This document shows positions 29,003 to 38,817 of a stretch of DNA of 64,000 bases, in pieces. The notes beneath the pieces are model-generated. The model ran no database searches and was not told the origin of the DNA. It saw only the letters and a program-made list of their open reading frames with translations. The stretch spans positions 7,082,208 to 7,146,207 of the forward strand of contig CM060203.1 in assembly GCA_030562195.1 (NCBI GenBank), read 5' to 3'. The position numbers and the translations under genes were made by a program. This DNA comes from Nipponacmea schrenckii (taxonomy: Eukaryota > Mollusca > Gastropoda > Lottiidae). Every line of letters starts with the position of its first letter. Position 1 is the first letter of the stretch.

Positions 29003-29088
29003 CAAAATCACTCCCGTCTCCATCTTTGGCCTTAGTTAAAATCTTAATCATCAAATTGTGCTCGTATCTGGTATGTCTTATCGGGAAG
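29003..29088 (-). CDS. Possible further 5' exon of the SRCR-ZP gene
   Basis: An 86-nt open stretch is bounded by an acceptor (TTTTCATAG) and a donor (TTTTG|GTTAGT). In one frame it reads FPIRHTRYEHNLMIKIL then TKAKDGDGSDF and leaves one G, which is the phase required by the exon at 28045. Splice sites and phase agree, but the peptide matches no domain I recognise. Confidence 0.35.
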
Positions 29089-32000
29089 CTATGAAAATAT
29101 TTGCCCCTCCCCTTAAAGGCAAATGTTCATTTTTTTAGGGGTCGATTAGTAAAACGCAAATGTTTTTTTTTTCAAACAAATTTAGATTGATCAAATACAT
29201 ACACAGATGTAAATATGATTATTTATAAAAAAAAATATACGTTTTAAATAAAGAAAATTGTGCATACTGCCTGTTGAAATTAAAAGTTTCAGTAAAATAA
29301 CCAATAAACTGAATTTGAAAGGTTTTGGTCGATGTTTTATAGATCTCACTCAACCTTTTTAGTTTTTTCTCTTGGTTAATGGGTACCAGAAGAAAAAAAA
29401 GTTCGTTATAACACTTAATTTCTTTATCTATAGCGTAAATGTTTTGAACTAAATCCTTTTCAAAATTCCTTGGTTTCTCAACAACAGAAACCGTAGACAA
29501 GTAGGGTAAATCTTGACATAAAGTTCAGACGCCCTTAAAAATAGGATAATAATTGACGAGCTCCCCCCCCCACCCCTCCAAATAAAAATCAGAGAGATGA
29601 CATTGCTATAGGATTTTATTGAAATGGATAATAGGTAATAGGGATATTATCCCTTTATCTAGACATTTCTTTCAGGGAGTGCACAGGTAGTTTGATATTT
29701 ATTTGAGTTTATTAACTATACATCCCTATGAAGTCCTCATAGCTAGACTATTTGGTATTTTAACTTTCTCAACGTTATATCCCTTTTTAAGAAAAAATAG
29801 CATAAATAAGGAGGTAGAGGAGCTTTGAATGAGTGTTTTCTCTATTTTTTGACATTACAGTACACTGCTCGAACACTTCAGTGTAAAAATGTTGTGATCC
29901 TGACGACCAGTTTCGAATGTAATCTAATGTCATGAAATTGCCATCGGATAACAAGGCAACTTTTAAAATACAAACAGACGGCTTAGTTCCAATAGTACGT
30001 GATTTAGTTACAGGGTAGTTGAATTAGTTGCACTCTACTTTTTGCCTAACAGATCGTGGCCTTCGTTCATATGCGTGCAGGGATGTCAACTTTCGGTTTC
30101 GTTTACAAGTGGACTTGCTCATTTGATACCAATTTTCTTTTATGTATCAGATATGTTCCAAGTTTTCTTGCCTATGTCAGTGGTTTTCAATCTCTTACAC
30201 CCTCGAGCAAAGACTTAAATTGTCGAGATTCCTGACTCAAAGGGTTATGTTGTGAAGGTGTCCAGATGATTAAACCTTCACTGTAAACCGTTTTGGCGCT
30301 AACATGACTTTAACTATGAACCGTTGATTGAATTTCCAAAGTAAAACATTATAGCATTAGCGGGAATTTAATTGTAAATTCTCGGCAAAATCATTGTGTA
30401 ATAGTTAGGGCGCAACCAAAATTTTCCCGATTAATAGTAGAATGCTAGCCAAGTTCCTTTCGGACAGTTGACCATTTCATTTTGATTAATAATGTGTACT
30501 CTACACGTGGAGCAAGGATACATAATTCGAAAAACATTGTTTCCTGCTTGAAGTTGTTTTGTCATTTAATTCTCCGGACACGAAACCCTCAAAAAGATCT
30601 TGATTAAAACGTTTGTATTTCTTTCATTTAAACCTATCTATTTTGAACAGTTTTTACTAAAAGCAGGTACTGAACGATACGGTTATGAAAAGTACATTTC
30701 ACGACCAGTATTTCCATAAGTGAGCTTTGTATTAAATTTTTAACTCTTTCTTTCAAGCTGATGAAATCCCTCAATTCTGAATTTTGGTTAGGCCGACTGG
30801 TATGTCCTTCAAGAACGTACGGAGAGTACCTCTAATAATAAGGGACGTAGCGTGGTGAATGAAATCTGTAACGTAACCGATTACTTCAAGAACCGAAAGA
30901 GTGAAAACCCTGTGTCGGTTATGTTGTTATCGGTATGCTTACCGTGATTATTTCTAAAAATGGCTCAATTGTAAAAAAATGTCTGTCTGATTTCTCATAT
31001 TCGTATGTATACATGCATTTGCGACAGTTATATTTTTTCCTTGAAAGATCGTTTTAAATGTTCGTCGTTAAAACGAAAACAAGGTTTTCTAACTTTGTTA
31101 TGTGTATCCGAGATCCGAGATATTGTTGGCATCAATTTGCACCATTCTAAGTTTGAATCAGACGTCTGTGGTTTCAGCAATGCCATTAAAACCATGCGGT
31201 TTATGACTTCACTTATGCAATGTGCTTTATGTGATACGATGTTATTCGGCATCGTTATCAACGTGGAATGGAAGTTTTAACGGAAATTGGAATGGTGCAA
31301 ATTGATTCTATGAGTATCCTGATATATTTTGATAACTTCTTTAATATCCCTTCAAACGCTCACCCCTGCTACGTCCTTGGAATTTTGACATAAAAAAGGT
31401 CAATGATAGTTTTTAGTCTAAAAAAAAAAGGATGATTGATAGTAAAAAGGGGTAATTATTAATTGCTGATACTTTCTCTTGACCCGTTGGGGATTCACGA
31501 TAATTTGACTGTATTTAACATGAATGTTTCTTTGAAGTGGCATAATGGGAGTTTATTGTCCAAAATCGCATTATATAGGTCTTATAAGTATAAGAACAAA
31601 GGACGGCTGTCGCACTCGGAATTTTGGACACTCAATATCGACAGACCGCAACTTTCCACAATGCTTTGTTATATAAATGTTTGTTGTTCAAAATTGGCAT
31701 CCCTGCACTGAAATACGTGACAAAGTTTTCAAGACAAATCAATCGGATTCCTTTTACAATCAGATTATGAAAATAAAACATCTTACCTCAATTTCCTCAA
31801 AATAAAAATTTCTTAAGTGATGCATTCTTAGAATGTCTGGTCTTCTTAGAGTCTTAGTTCCCGTGTTTGTTTATCAGATACACTTATAGCTTCTATTTAC
31901 ATCGTTCTGATTTTCTAGTCTTTGAAATGTGTTTCTGAGGCACTTAAAGTTCATAATTAGACAAGTACACCCACAGGTGTGATTTGTATGTAAACTTATA

Positions 32001-32284
32001 GATTTGAGTTGCATTATGCGATATTTAAATATTAGACTACCTCATCCCTTTTAACAAACTTCTTCAAAACTATGTCTTGACACTCGGTTTGAAAGATTTG
32101 CCCCTTGTCACCACTACTGTACCAATCTAGTACATATTTCAGTTATATTCAATGTCTTGAAAAATCTCCAGAATATGTTCGCATACAAAAACAGTGTACA
32201 AGTGAAAGAGATAGAGAAAATTGATAATTTTCTGGGCTTTTTTCGGGGGCTATTATTCCAGAAAGAATTTATTATTTTTCAATA
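29089..32284. other. Long intergenic stretch
   Basis: No gene is supported. A 93-codon open stretch on the minus strand (29500-29219) is AT-rich, has no domain I recognise and has no clear splice context. A short C/A homopolymer patch lies near 29563-29575. Promoter and 5' exons of the SRCR-ZP gene may lie here. Confidence 0.4.
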
Positions 32285-32450
32285 AAAGACAGAACAGTAG
32301 TACATGTATATAAAACTCTATTGAATTAGTCCAATAAGATACAGAACAGCAGTATATAAATCTCTATTGTATTAATCCAATAAGTAGTACATTATAGTAG
32401 TACATAAAACACTATTTCATTAGTCCAATAAGATACATTACAGGAAACAA
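32285..32450. repeat. Triplicated CCAAT-bearing unit upstream of the bursicon-like gene
   Basis: Three tandem relatives of a roughly 55-60 bp unit, each including ATTAGTCCAATAAGA or ATTAATCCAATAAG and a TA-rich ACAGTAGTACAT-like segment. They lie 100-270 bp upstream of the TATA box. CCAAT is a common promoter element, so a regulatory role is possible. Confidence 0.6.
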
Positions 32451-32551
32451 TACACAATCTATTAATCGGGCGGCATATCAACTCTACCAGTTGATGACCG
32501 TATTTCTTTACTTGTCAGGGTACGTAGGTCAGGGACGTACAATGCCAGGAC

Positions 32552-32558
32552 TATATAA
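32552..32558 (+). promoter_or_regulatory. TATA box of the bursicon-like gene
   Basis: TATATAAGG in CTATATAAGGTGG. It is about 30 bp upstream of the likely transcription start near 32582 and 75 bp before a good donor (AACTAAG|GTAGGT, exon end 32626). The untranslated first exon then splices to 32970. Confidence 0.65.
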
Positions 32559-32969
32559 GGTGGTAACGGACAGAAACTCTTCAGAATATCAGACAACTTA
32601 AGACACACCAATCTCGGAAAACTAAGGTAGGTTGATAAACATTTTGCATTTTAAAAGCTTTGAAATGCTCAATCAAGATCTAAAGCTAATAAAAAAAAGG
32701 TATGAGGACCAACATTTTTGGAAATAGAAACTAGCTTAGGATCTTCGGACTATAAACGTTAGAGGAAATAATCAAACTGATTAAACAAGGGTGTTACGAA
32801 AATGGAAAAAAAATATGCATAATCTCAAATCAACAAAGTTCAGTCAAAAAAGCGCATTTTCAATAAACAGAATTTCTACCTGATTTTCTGCCATATTTAT
32901 GAATTAAGGAATATGGTTTCAACCACTGACTATTTTTTGGGAGACATTTTTATCTTATTGCCATTTCAG

Positions 32970-33386
32970 ATCAGCGCCATGAATCCTTTCCAAGTTATAA
33001 ATTGTGGAGCTGCTTTGACTGTCTTTCTGATCATTTCCGACATGACCATGGTATTTTCTGCGTCTACGTGTCATCGTATGATCGGACATCGCACCATCAA
33101 GTTAGGTAACTGCAGAGAAAAGAGAATCCCGACTTTCGGATGCCAGGGAAAGTGCGAGTCGCATACCAGAACATCTCCGTTCGACCCTTCCGTAGTAGAG
33201 CGGTCGTGTTCGTGTTGCCAAGAACTAAGCAAAATGGAGGTTCCAGTAGAAATATTGTGCCCAAGGAAAAACGGTATGAGGGGCTATAGACGAGTTATTA
33301 TCAGAGTACAGCAGATCACGGCGTGTATGTGTCGATCTTGTTCTAACGCAATCAATCTTCAAGCTGCAGAAAACCTTGTGGACTGA
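32970..33386 (+). CDS. Bursicon-like cystine-knot hormone (CTCK family)
   Basis: The coding exon follows an acceptor at 32968-32969. The ATG at 32979 is chosen because it lies just inside the exon and starts a signal peptide (AALTVFLIISDMTMVFSA); the product is 135 aa. The mature part, about 107 aa, carries the C-terminal cystine-knot pattern: CHRMIGHRTIKLGNC, IPTFGCQGKCESH (the C-x-G-x-C ring), ERSCSCCQEL, VEILCP and a terminal CMCRSC. The spacing and the phrases RSC.CCQE and CMC..C are closest to bursicon alpha. In arthropods bursicon heterodimers activate the LGR receptor rickets. Molluscan bursicons are known, but their role is less clear. A norrin- or DAN-like relative is the alternative. 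No beta partner is seen in this window. Confidence 0.78.
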   Translation: MSAMNPFQVINCGAALTVFLIISDMTMVFSASTCHRMIGHRTIKLGNCREKRIPTFGCQGKCESHTRTSPFDPSVVERSCSCCQELSKMEVPVEILCPRKNGMRGYRRVIIRVQQITACMCRSCSNAINLQAAENLVD

Positions 33387-34139
33387 GGCAGAATTATCTC
33401 ATCCAGCAACGGCAACAGATATTGGAATTAACAAACATTATTCCATCTCGAAGGACATAAATATAAACTTTAGAATATTTACAAGACCTTTGATCTCTTA
33501 CATCATACCGTATCAAAGCATTTTTTAATGACCTCATCATCATTATCATCGTCATCATCATCATCTTTAGTGCTCTTCATTCTCTTGAGAGATTGTGATA
33601 ATGAATGAGGAAAAGTTTTCTTCAATGGTTTTCTGTTTTTTTTATTGAGAATTTACCATTACTTTAATGTATTATTGTAAATCTCTATAGATTATAACTT
33701 GATATAGCGTAAATTAAACGTATGTTTGTATTTTGATTATTGTATAGTTTGCATACATGTAACTATGATTTTGATATATATAATCACATTTTGTGTATAT
33801 ATAAACAAATTTCTTAAATTTCATTTTTTTATTTTCTTTTAATAATTGCTGTTGTTGTTTTTTGATGGGGTTTATGTCAAGAATAGATCAGATCAACTGG
33901 TCATTTAGAGTATCTAGTCTGCCATGTTGATTATTATTTTTTTGTGTTATGCTTTACATTTCGATTTATTTTTTTATTCTTGCAATTGTTTTTTGAAAGT
34001 TTCTTTGTTTTTAGATTTGAATATTTGCATTATATTTTGATGTTATCGTGGTGATAATAGTTGTGATGTCATCAGGAATTATTTTGTGTTTTATAAATTT
34101 TATAAATCTTGTAATAATGATGCCTATGAAAGCTTTACA
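33387..34139. other. 3' UTR and convergent intergenic stretch, with (TCA)n microsatellite
   Basis: It follows the bursicon-like stop codon and contains a CATCATCATTATCATCGTCATC-type trinucleotide tract at about 33535-33565 and very AT-rich DNA. No coding sequence is seen. An ATTAAA at about 33713 could be a polyadenylation signal. Confidence 0.4.
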
Positions 34140-34389
34140 TTAATAAATTATATATATATTTCCTCTTACACTTAAAGCCATGACCTCTGGACCATAATCC
34201 ATCAGAGTAGGGACAGTGACAGAAATTCCCAACTTAGAATCATCGTTGAGGGTTTGTAGAATTCGATTAAAAGCCATTCTTATCGGCCTGTAGCTGAAGC
34301 ATGTCGGATTAATATTTCCATCTGTACAAATGACACATTTTCGATGGCAATCATCTGGCGTTTTATCAGGAGTTCGCACACAAAAGTCA
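34140..34389 (-). CDS. Unidentified Cys-bearing open stretch, possible alternative terminal exon
   Basis: An open frame begins at an acceptor-like AATTAACAG that abuts the stop codon of the neurotrophin-like gene. It reads DFCVRTPDKTPDDCHRKCVI then CTDGNINPTCFSYRPIRM, with a possible donor (TTTAAGT|GTAAGA) at 34167 or a stop at 34140. The Cys spacing and Pro/Asp-rich start look protein-like. No family is recognised and its transcript membership is unknown. Confidence 0.3.
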
Positions 34390-34393
34390 ACTG

Positions 34394-36749
34394 TTAATTG
34401 TTAATACATGCACAACACGATCCCAGATCAAACCATCCAACATTGTATGAATTTATTGTGACAACGTAGACGGCTGTAACATAATGATTTAATATCTTGC
34501 ATTGACACAGAAGACAATTGTCAGCCTGTCTGAAAAAGAATATATTCAAGAATCAACATAAATCTGAAAACTACAAGGAAGACTGTATTCGTTGTCGTAC
34601 AATCCTATCGAATCGCCGTAATAATTAAAAATTAGTAATAGATTGTCATCGTGATTTTCTTTTTTATCTTAAACGTTTAGAATAGAAACGGTACTGAGGA
34701 ATGAATAAATGAGGCCGTAAAACTCAGCCGCGCCAAACGTTTCTTTTAGAAAGTTATTCTATCGCTTTGTGGCATATTTATATGTATGGAAACTGTCGAT
34801 AATTTTGACCGGGTAGATTTTAAAGCAACGAAATAGGGAAGTAGTAAAATTCAGAAGAAAGCTAACTTGAGAAAATATAAAAAACCCAGCGTACTTGCAT
34901 GACTCTTGATAAAAATATTGCCTGAAGTCATCAAATTGTGCAATAGTTCTGTTGACATTTTCTACATCAACCGCACTGTTTGGGGAAATGTATTCATGTC
35001 CCCTGAAATAAAAAAGAATATAATACAATACAGAAATGCAATACAATCAGCTGATGATTGAATTGGTATACGGAGTTTAACATCTTTAACACGAAGACCA
35101 TGTAGGGGTATATAGTGCATATGGGCATATTTTGCAAAAAGGGCGGGGGGGGGGGGGGGTGTTGGTGGTGGGAGGTTGTTACTTAACATTATAGAGTGAA
35201 TCAGCGATTCCAGTAATTTTTGAAGAAAAATAAACAATAGTTGAAACTAAATCAAACGTACGCTTCTAACTTTGTTAACTTTCTTAAAAAGATGTAGATT
35301 TGGTATTTTACTTACAATTCACAACAGCCCGTATGTACAAGAGTATCGCTCAACAATACGCTACTATTCCTCAGACGATGATTCTCGCGTATGAAATTGT
35401 CTTGTTGTTTTTTGGTCCTAAAATATCCCGGAAATAGCTCATACACGGTTAAACTGAAAAATAATCAAAGAATTTATTGCATCATTATTAATTAGTTCTA
35501 AATTATTTCTCTATATATTGTATGTACACGCACGTTCCTAAAACAACGGTTGGATAAATACATGATCAAACATTCATGTATATATCCAACCGTTATTTTA
35601 GGATGGTACACGCAGAGGGTCTGCTATCTCATAGCGGATCTTCACAATCCCTTGCTATTACATTATTATTATATATTATATTTTAACGTACGTACTTGTA
35701 TAACAATAATTTGAAATATAGTGATTTGACTGGATTGTGCACTTAAGATCAGAAATAAAATAACTGGAGTTTACGTCCACGCAATGCCTTTCAGTTTGGG
35801 ATATTGCCAGGACTCCTTTATTGATTTCCACCTGGGATCTTAAACGTGCACACGGGTCCTCGGTTTATTATCCTACCCGGACGAGTAGAAGCTTTTTTGT
35901 TCATGTCAGGTAATTCATCTCGACCTTTATCCGAAATAAACCCTGGACCTTTAGGGCTCTGCGGCTTAGACAGAACATGACAGGAAGCTGGAAACAACTC
36001 CGCTGTGTGTGTATTTAGGACCTCTGTATTCTGTCTGTATTCACTTGAGTAGAGTACCATCCAATTAAATTACTCTATTTCAAACTTCGATGATACACCA
36101 AAAAGATTCTAAAGGTCAAAGTATTAGACATTGTTCTTACTGTCCAGATATTAGGAAAGATGACTGTGTCGTTTTTAAATTGTAAACTTTATGTATCACA
36201 ATCGAAACTAGTACTATCAAAATAACCAAAAGGATATACGTTGTGGCACCCTGAAAAAAAATAGTTGAAGACAACAAAAGAATAGGCAATAGTCACCATT
36301 CTTAAAGATCATGCCTGTGGCGGAAGGTTCAAGACTATGGCAGCTGATTAGGCCCACAAATATAACTTCGTTCGTTCAACCCTCATTCATCTAACCCTCA
36401 TTCATCTAAGTATGTAATATCATACTTTGTACTGATCTCTAAATGCCTGCTTTTTTCTAATTTGTCGTCTCTTTTAAAAAACATGAATACTCTCTTGCAA
36501 GAGTTTACATACATACCTGCGCCTGTCCTTTCGTAAGCTTACTTAAACGTAATGTTACAACACAAAATTCCTAATTAGACGATGATTTGCGTGAGAAAAC
36601 ACTTATGCCTTCTTTTATTTGACGTAGGATTTACATAATATCCAGATCTTCTTTGTAATCCGATTGAAATTAAAAAATGAAATACTTACGGCCAAAAGAT
36701 GAAAACGGTTTGGTTTTTTAGGTTTTCTCGCTGTTTCATGTATCTCCAT
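34394..36749 (-). CDS. Neurotrophin/spätzle-like cystine-knot ligand with N-terminal membrane anchor, 5 exons
   Basis: Exons (minus): 36749-36690, 36250-36141, 35453-35316, 35002-34895, 34529-34394. Phases close to 183 aa. Residues 1-20 are a basic cytosolic tail, and residues 21-45 a hydrophobic anchor (YILLVILIVLVSIVI). The C-terminal 90 residues carry a neurotrophin-superfamily pattern: TGCC, then AVDVENVNRTIAQFDDFRQY followed by FYQESC (compare the FxQYFxExxC segment of neurotrophins), a C..C.C cluster, HYVTAVYV, and GWFDLGSCCACI shortly before the stop. The final C-C-x-C is close to the spätzle and neurotrophin terminus. A secreted or shed ligand for a Trk- or Toll-like receptor is inferred. 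The precursor is short and I see no obvious furin site. It could be a diverged cystine knot of another class. Confidence 0.6.
35533..35605. mobile_element. 73-bp hairpin MITE with 9-bp target site duplication
   Basis: Terminal inverted arms (left CCTAAAACAACGGTTGGAT, right its near complement) surround a short TA-rich loop. The element is flanked by identical 9-bp direct repeats GTACACGCA at 35524-35532 and 35606-35614. A second family member lies at 63922-63991. It is too small to code. Confidence 0.8.
35800..35960 (-). repeat. SINE-like dispersed repeat, copy 2
   Basis: On the minus strand it reads AAACCGAGGACCCGTGTGCA then CGTTTAAGATCCCAGGTGG, matching the body of the repeat at 8165-8400. 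Upstream it has a GGTCCAGGGTTTATTTCGGA segment resembling a box-B end. It lies in an intron of the neurotrophin-like gene. Confidence 0.55.
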
Positions 36750-38817
36750 GTTTCTTATCCAAATTATTATTTGCGGCGAAATGTGTTCGAATCCTGTATT
36801 TGTTGATATATTTTAAATCCAATGTTATTTGGGATGCGCCTGTTGAAAATGTAATTGTTAAAATTGATTTATTTGGACAATATCATAAAACAAAGACACC
36901 AGTGGTCGTATGCGGCGCTCGTACTTAACCCTAGTATTAACATATGGACAACGCTGCGACTAAACTATTCATATTCTATACGTTTAACTACAAAGAACAA
37001 GAGGCTGAACTATTAATGTTCAAGTAATATGCTACAACATTTTTCAAGTGACAAGAATCACGTTTGATGAAAATGTACAAAAACGTCCCTCGATTGTCTT
37101 TCCAAACTTTTTATTTCTTATGAATATACCTGATATCATATTTTCCTCTCAGTGAAGTTTGAGAAATGTTATAATTTACGATACTTACCAGTTAACTAGA
37201 CAAAACGGATGTAATATATCATTTATTCTGACTCGACCTAGTTAACTAACTTGATTTAAAGGGAAATGAAATAAACTAAACGGGCTATACGGGTCATCAA
37301 ACAGTTCATGATTTTCGTTTGACAGTCTAACAAAGCTTTCAATATCACTTTTATCGAATTAAAATGTGATGTCAACAATTTGCTGAAGTTATGAATTTAG
37401 CTACTTTCGGTTTTTTAGGAGGTGTAGTATCGATAACTTAATAATATACGGTTTGATTTCAAACAAGAACATTTAATTGGCAGTAGCAATCGCCACTCGC
37501 AGGTATGAAATATCCAACCTTTTTATACGTCCACATGAATACATCGGGCCGTCCGTCGAAAATTTGTTGTAAACACAATGGAAGCTACAATTTTCAATGG
37601 ATTTTGAACTATTTGTTTTTAGTTGTACTCTTGACTCACCAAAATCGCACCAAATTTATTTTGTGGGTGCAATAGAATCTATTATTTTCAATGGATTTGA
37701 ATGAAACTTGGTGTAAGCATTGGAATTGATTATTCAATGAATGTTTTTTTGAGTTTTTGCCAGGGCGTTTGCAAAAAAGGACAATTTTTCGATTTTTGAT
37801 TTCATCCTTGGGTGATAAGAAACGCTTCCATAAGTTTCCTGAAAATCTGTCAAGAATTATACCTTCTTAAGTGTTTAAGACATAAACATTGAACTCGTTT
37901 TCAAGAACAAGGGCATATCATTTTTGATATACAGGTATCTTATTTTCATCAAAAGCTGTCAATAATTTCAAGTTGGCGTTTATTACAAATGAAAAGATCT
38001 TTAACCCTTTGAAATGTTGAAGGGTTGACATAACCCGGATATGTAATTGTAAAGAATAAATTAATATTCATCCGGGCCCCCAGGATGTCTAATATAGTTC
38101 TTGCAACTTGGTTAATCATTAAAACCAAAATCGACAACAGCAAACAATTGATTTCATAAATAATATTATATTCATTTATTTACAGATAAAAACTAACGTA
38201 ACAAAGACATCGTCTTATTTTAATTTGAACCGAAGATTTATTGGAGAGACTTAAAGTATAGTGCAAGTAAAAGCTACAAACCGGAAACCCCCTTTAACAT
38301 TAGAAAGTGGAGGATTAACATTACTGTATACCAAGTTTAATAGAAATCACATGGTATTCAGATCAATGTGCAGAGATGAGTGTGAATAAAAAACATTACA
38401 AAACAACAACACAAAACCATGGCCATACACAAAAACGAAATGAATTGATTATAATAATTACAGTAACTTTATGCAAGAATGTGGATGGCGAGATTGGGGT
38501 CAAGGCACGATAGTTCGCACTTCGCCACTTCCGTCTAGTTTTTCATTCCCCAAAAATAGCTGAATAAACTGTAAATACATACGAGACAGACAATATACAC
38601 AACCTCCTTTATTATACAAATGAGCTCTTCCTTCCATACATATACAGTACTATATATTGATTTTATTGATACATAGCCTGTATGTTTGGAGGATTCAAAA
38701 AGTTTAGAGGCGTCAAGAAGATGACTGCAATGATCCAGCATTGGCTGAGGTCTTCACCCACATAAATAGCAATTAATGTCAAAATATTTTGATTACAAAT
38801 AAAACGGAAGGTCTTGG
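36750..38817. repeat. Intergenic region with a dispersed-repeat fragment
   Basis: It lies between the neurotrophin-like 5' end and the UBA5 3' end, and no gene is seen. About 37490-38060 contains GTCCACATGAATACATCGGG and internally repeated TTTTCAATGGATTT phrases. This kind of low-copy dispersed repeat is common in mollusc genomes, and the class cannot be named from sequence alone. A minus-strand AATAAA at 38667-38662 is a candidate UBA5 polyadenylation signal. Confidence 0.4.

Noticed and set aside
29219..29500. 93-codon minus-strand open frame upstream of the SRCR-ZP gene
   Set aside because: AT-rich composition, no recognisable domain, no fitting splice sites, and not in phase with the neighbouring gene in any way I could show.
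32913..32978. Upstream ATG giving a longer bursicon-like product
   Set aside because: It lies before a strong acceptor (CCATTTCAG at 32968-32969), so it is probably intronic. The ATG at 32979 begins a clean signal peptide.
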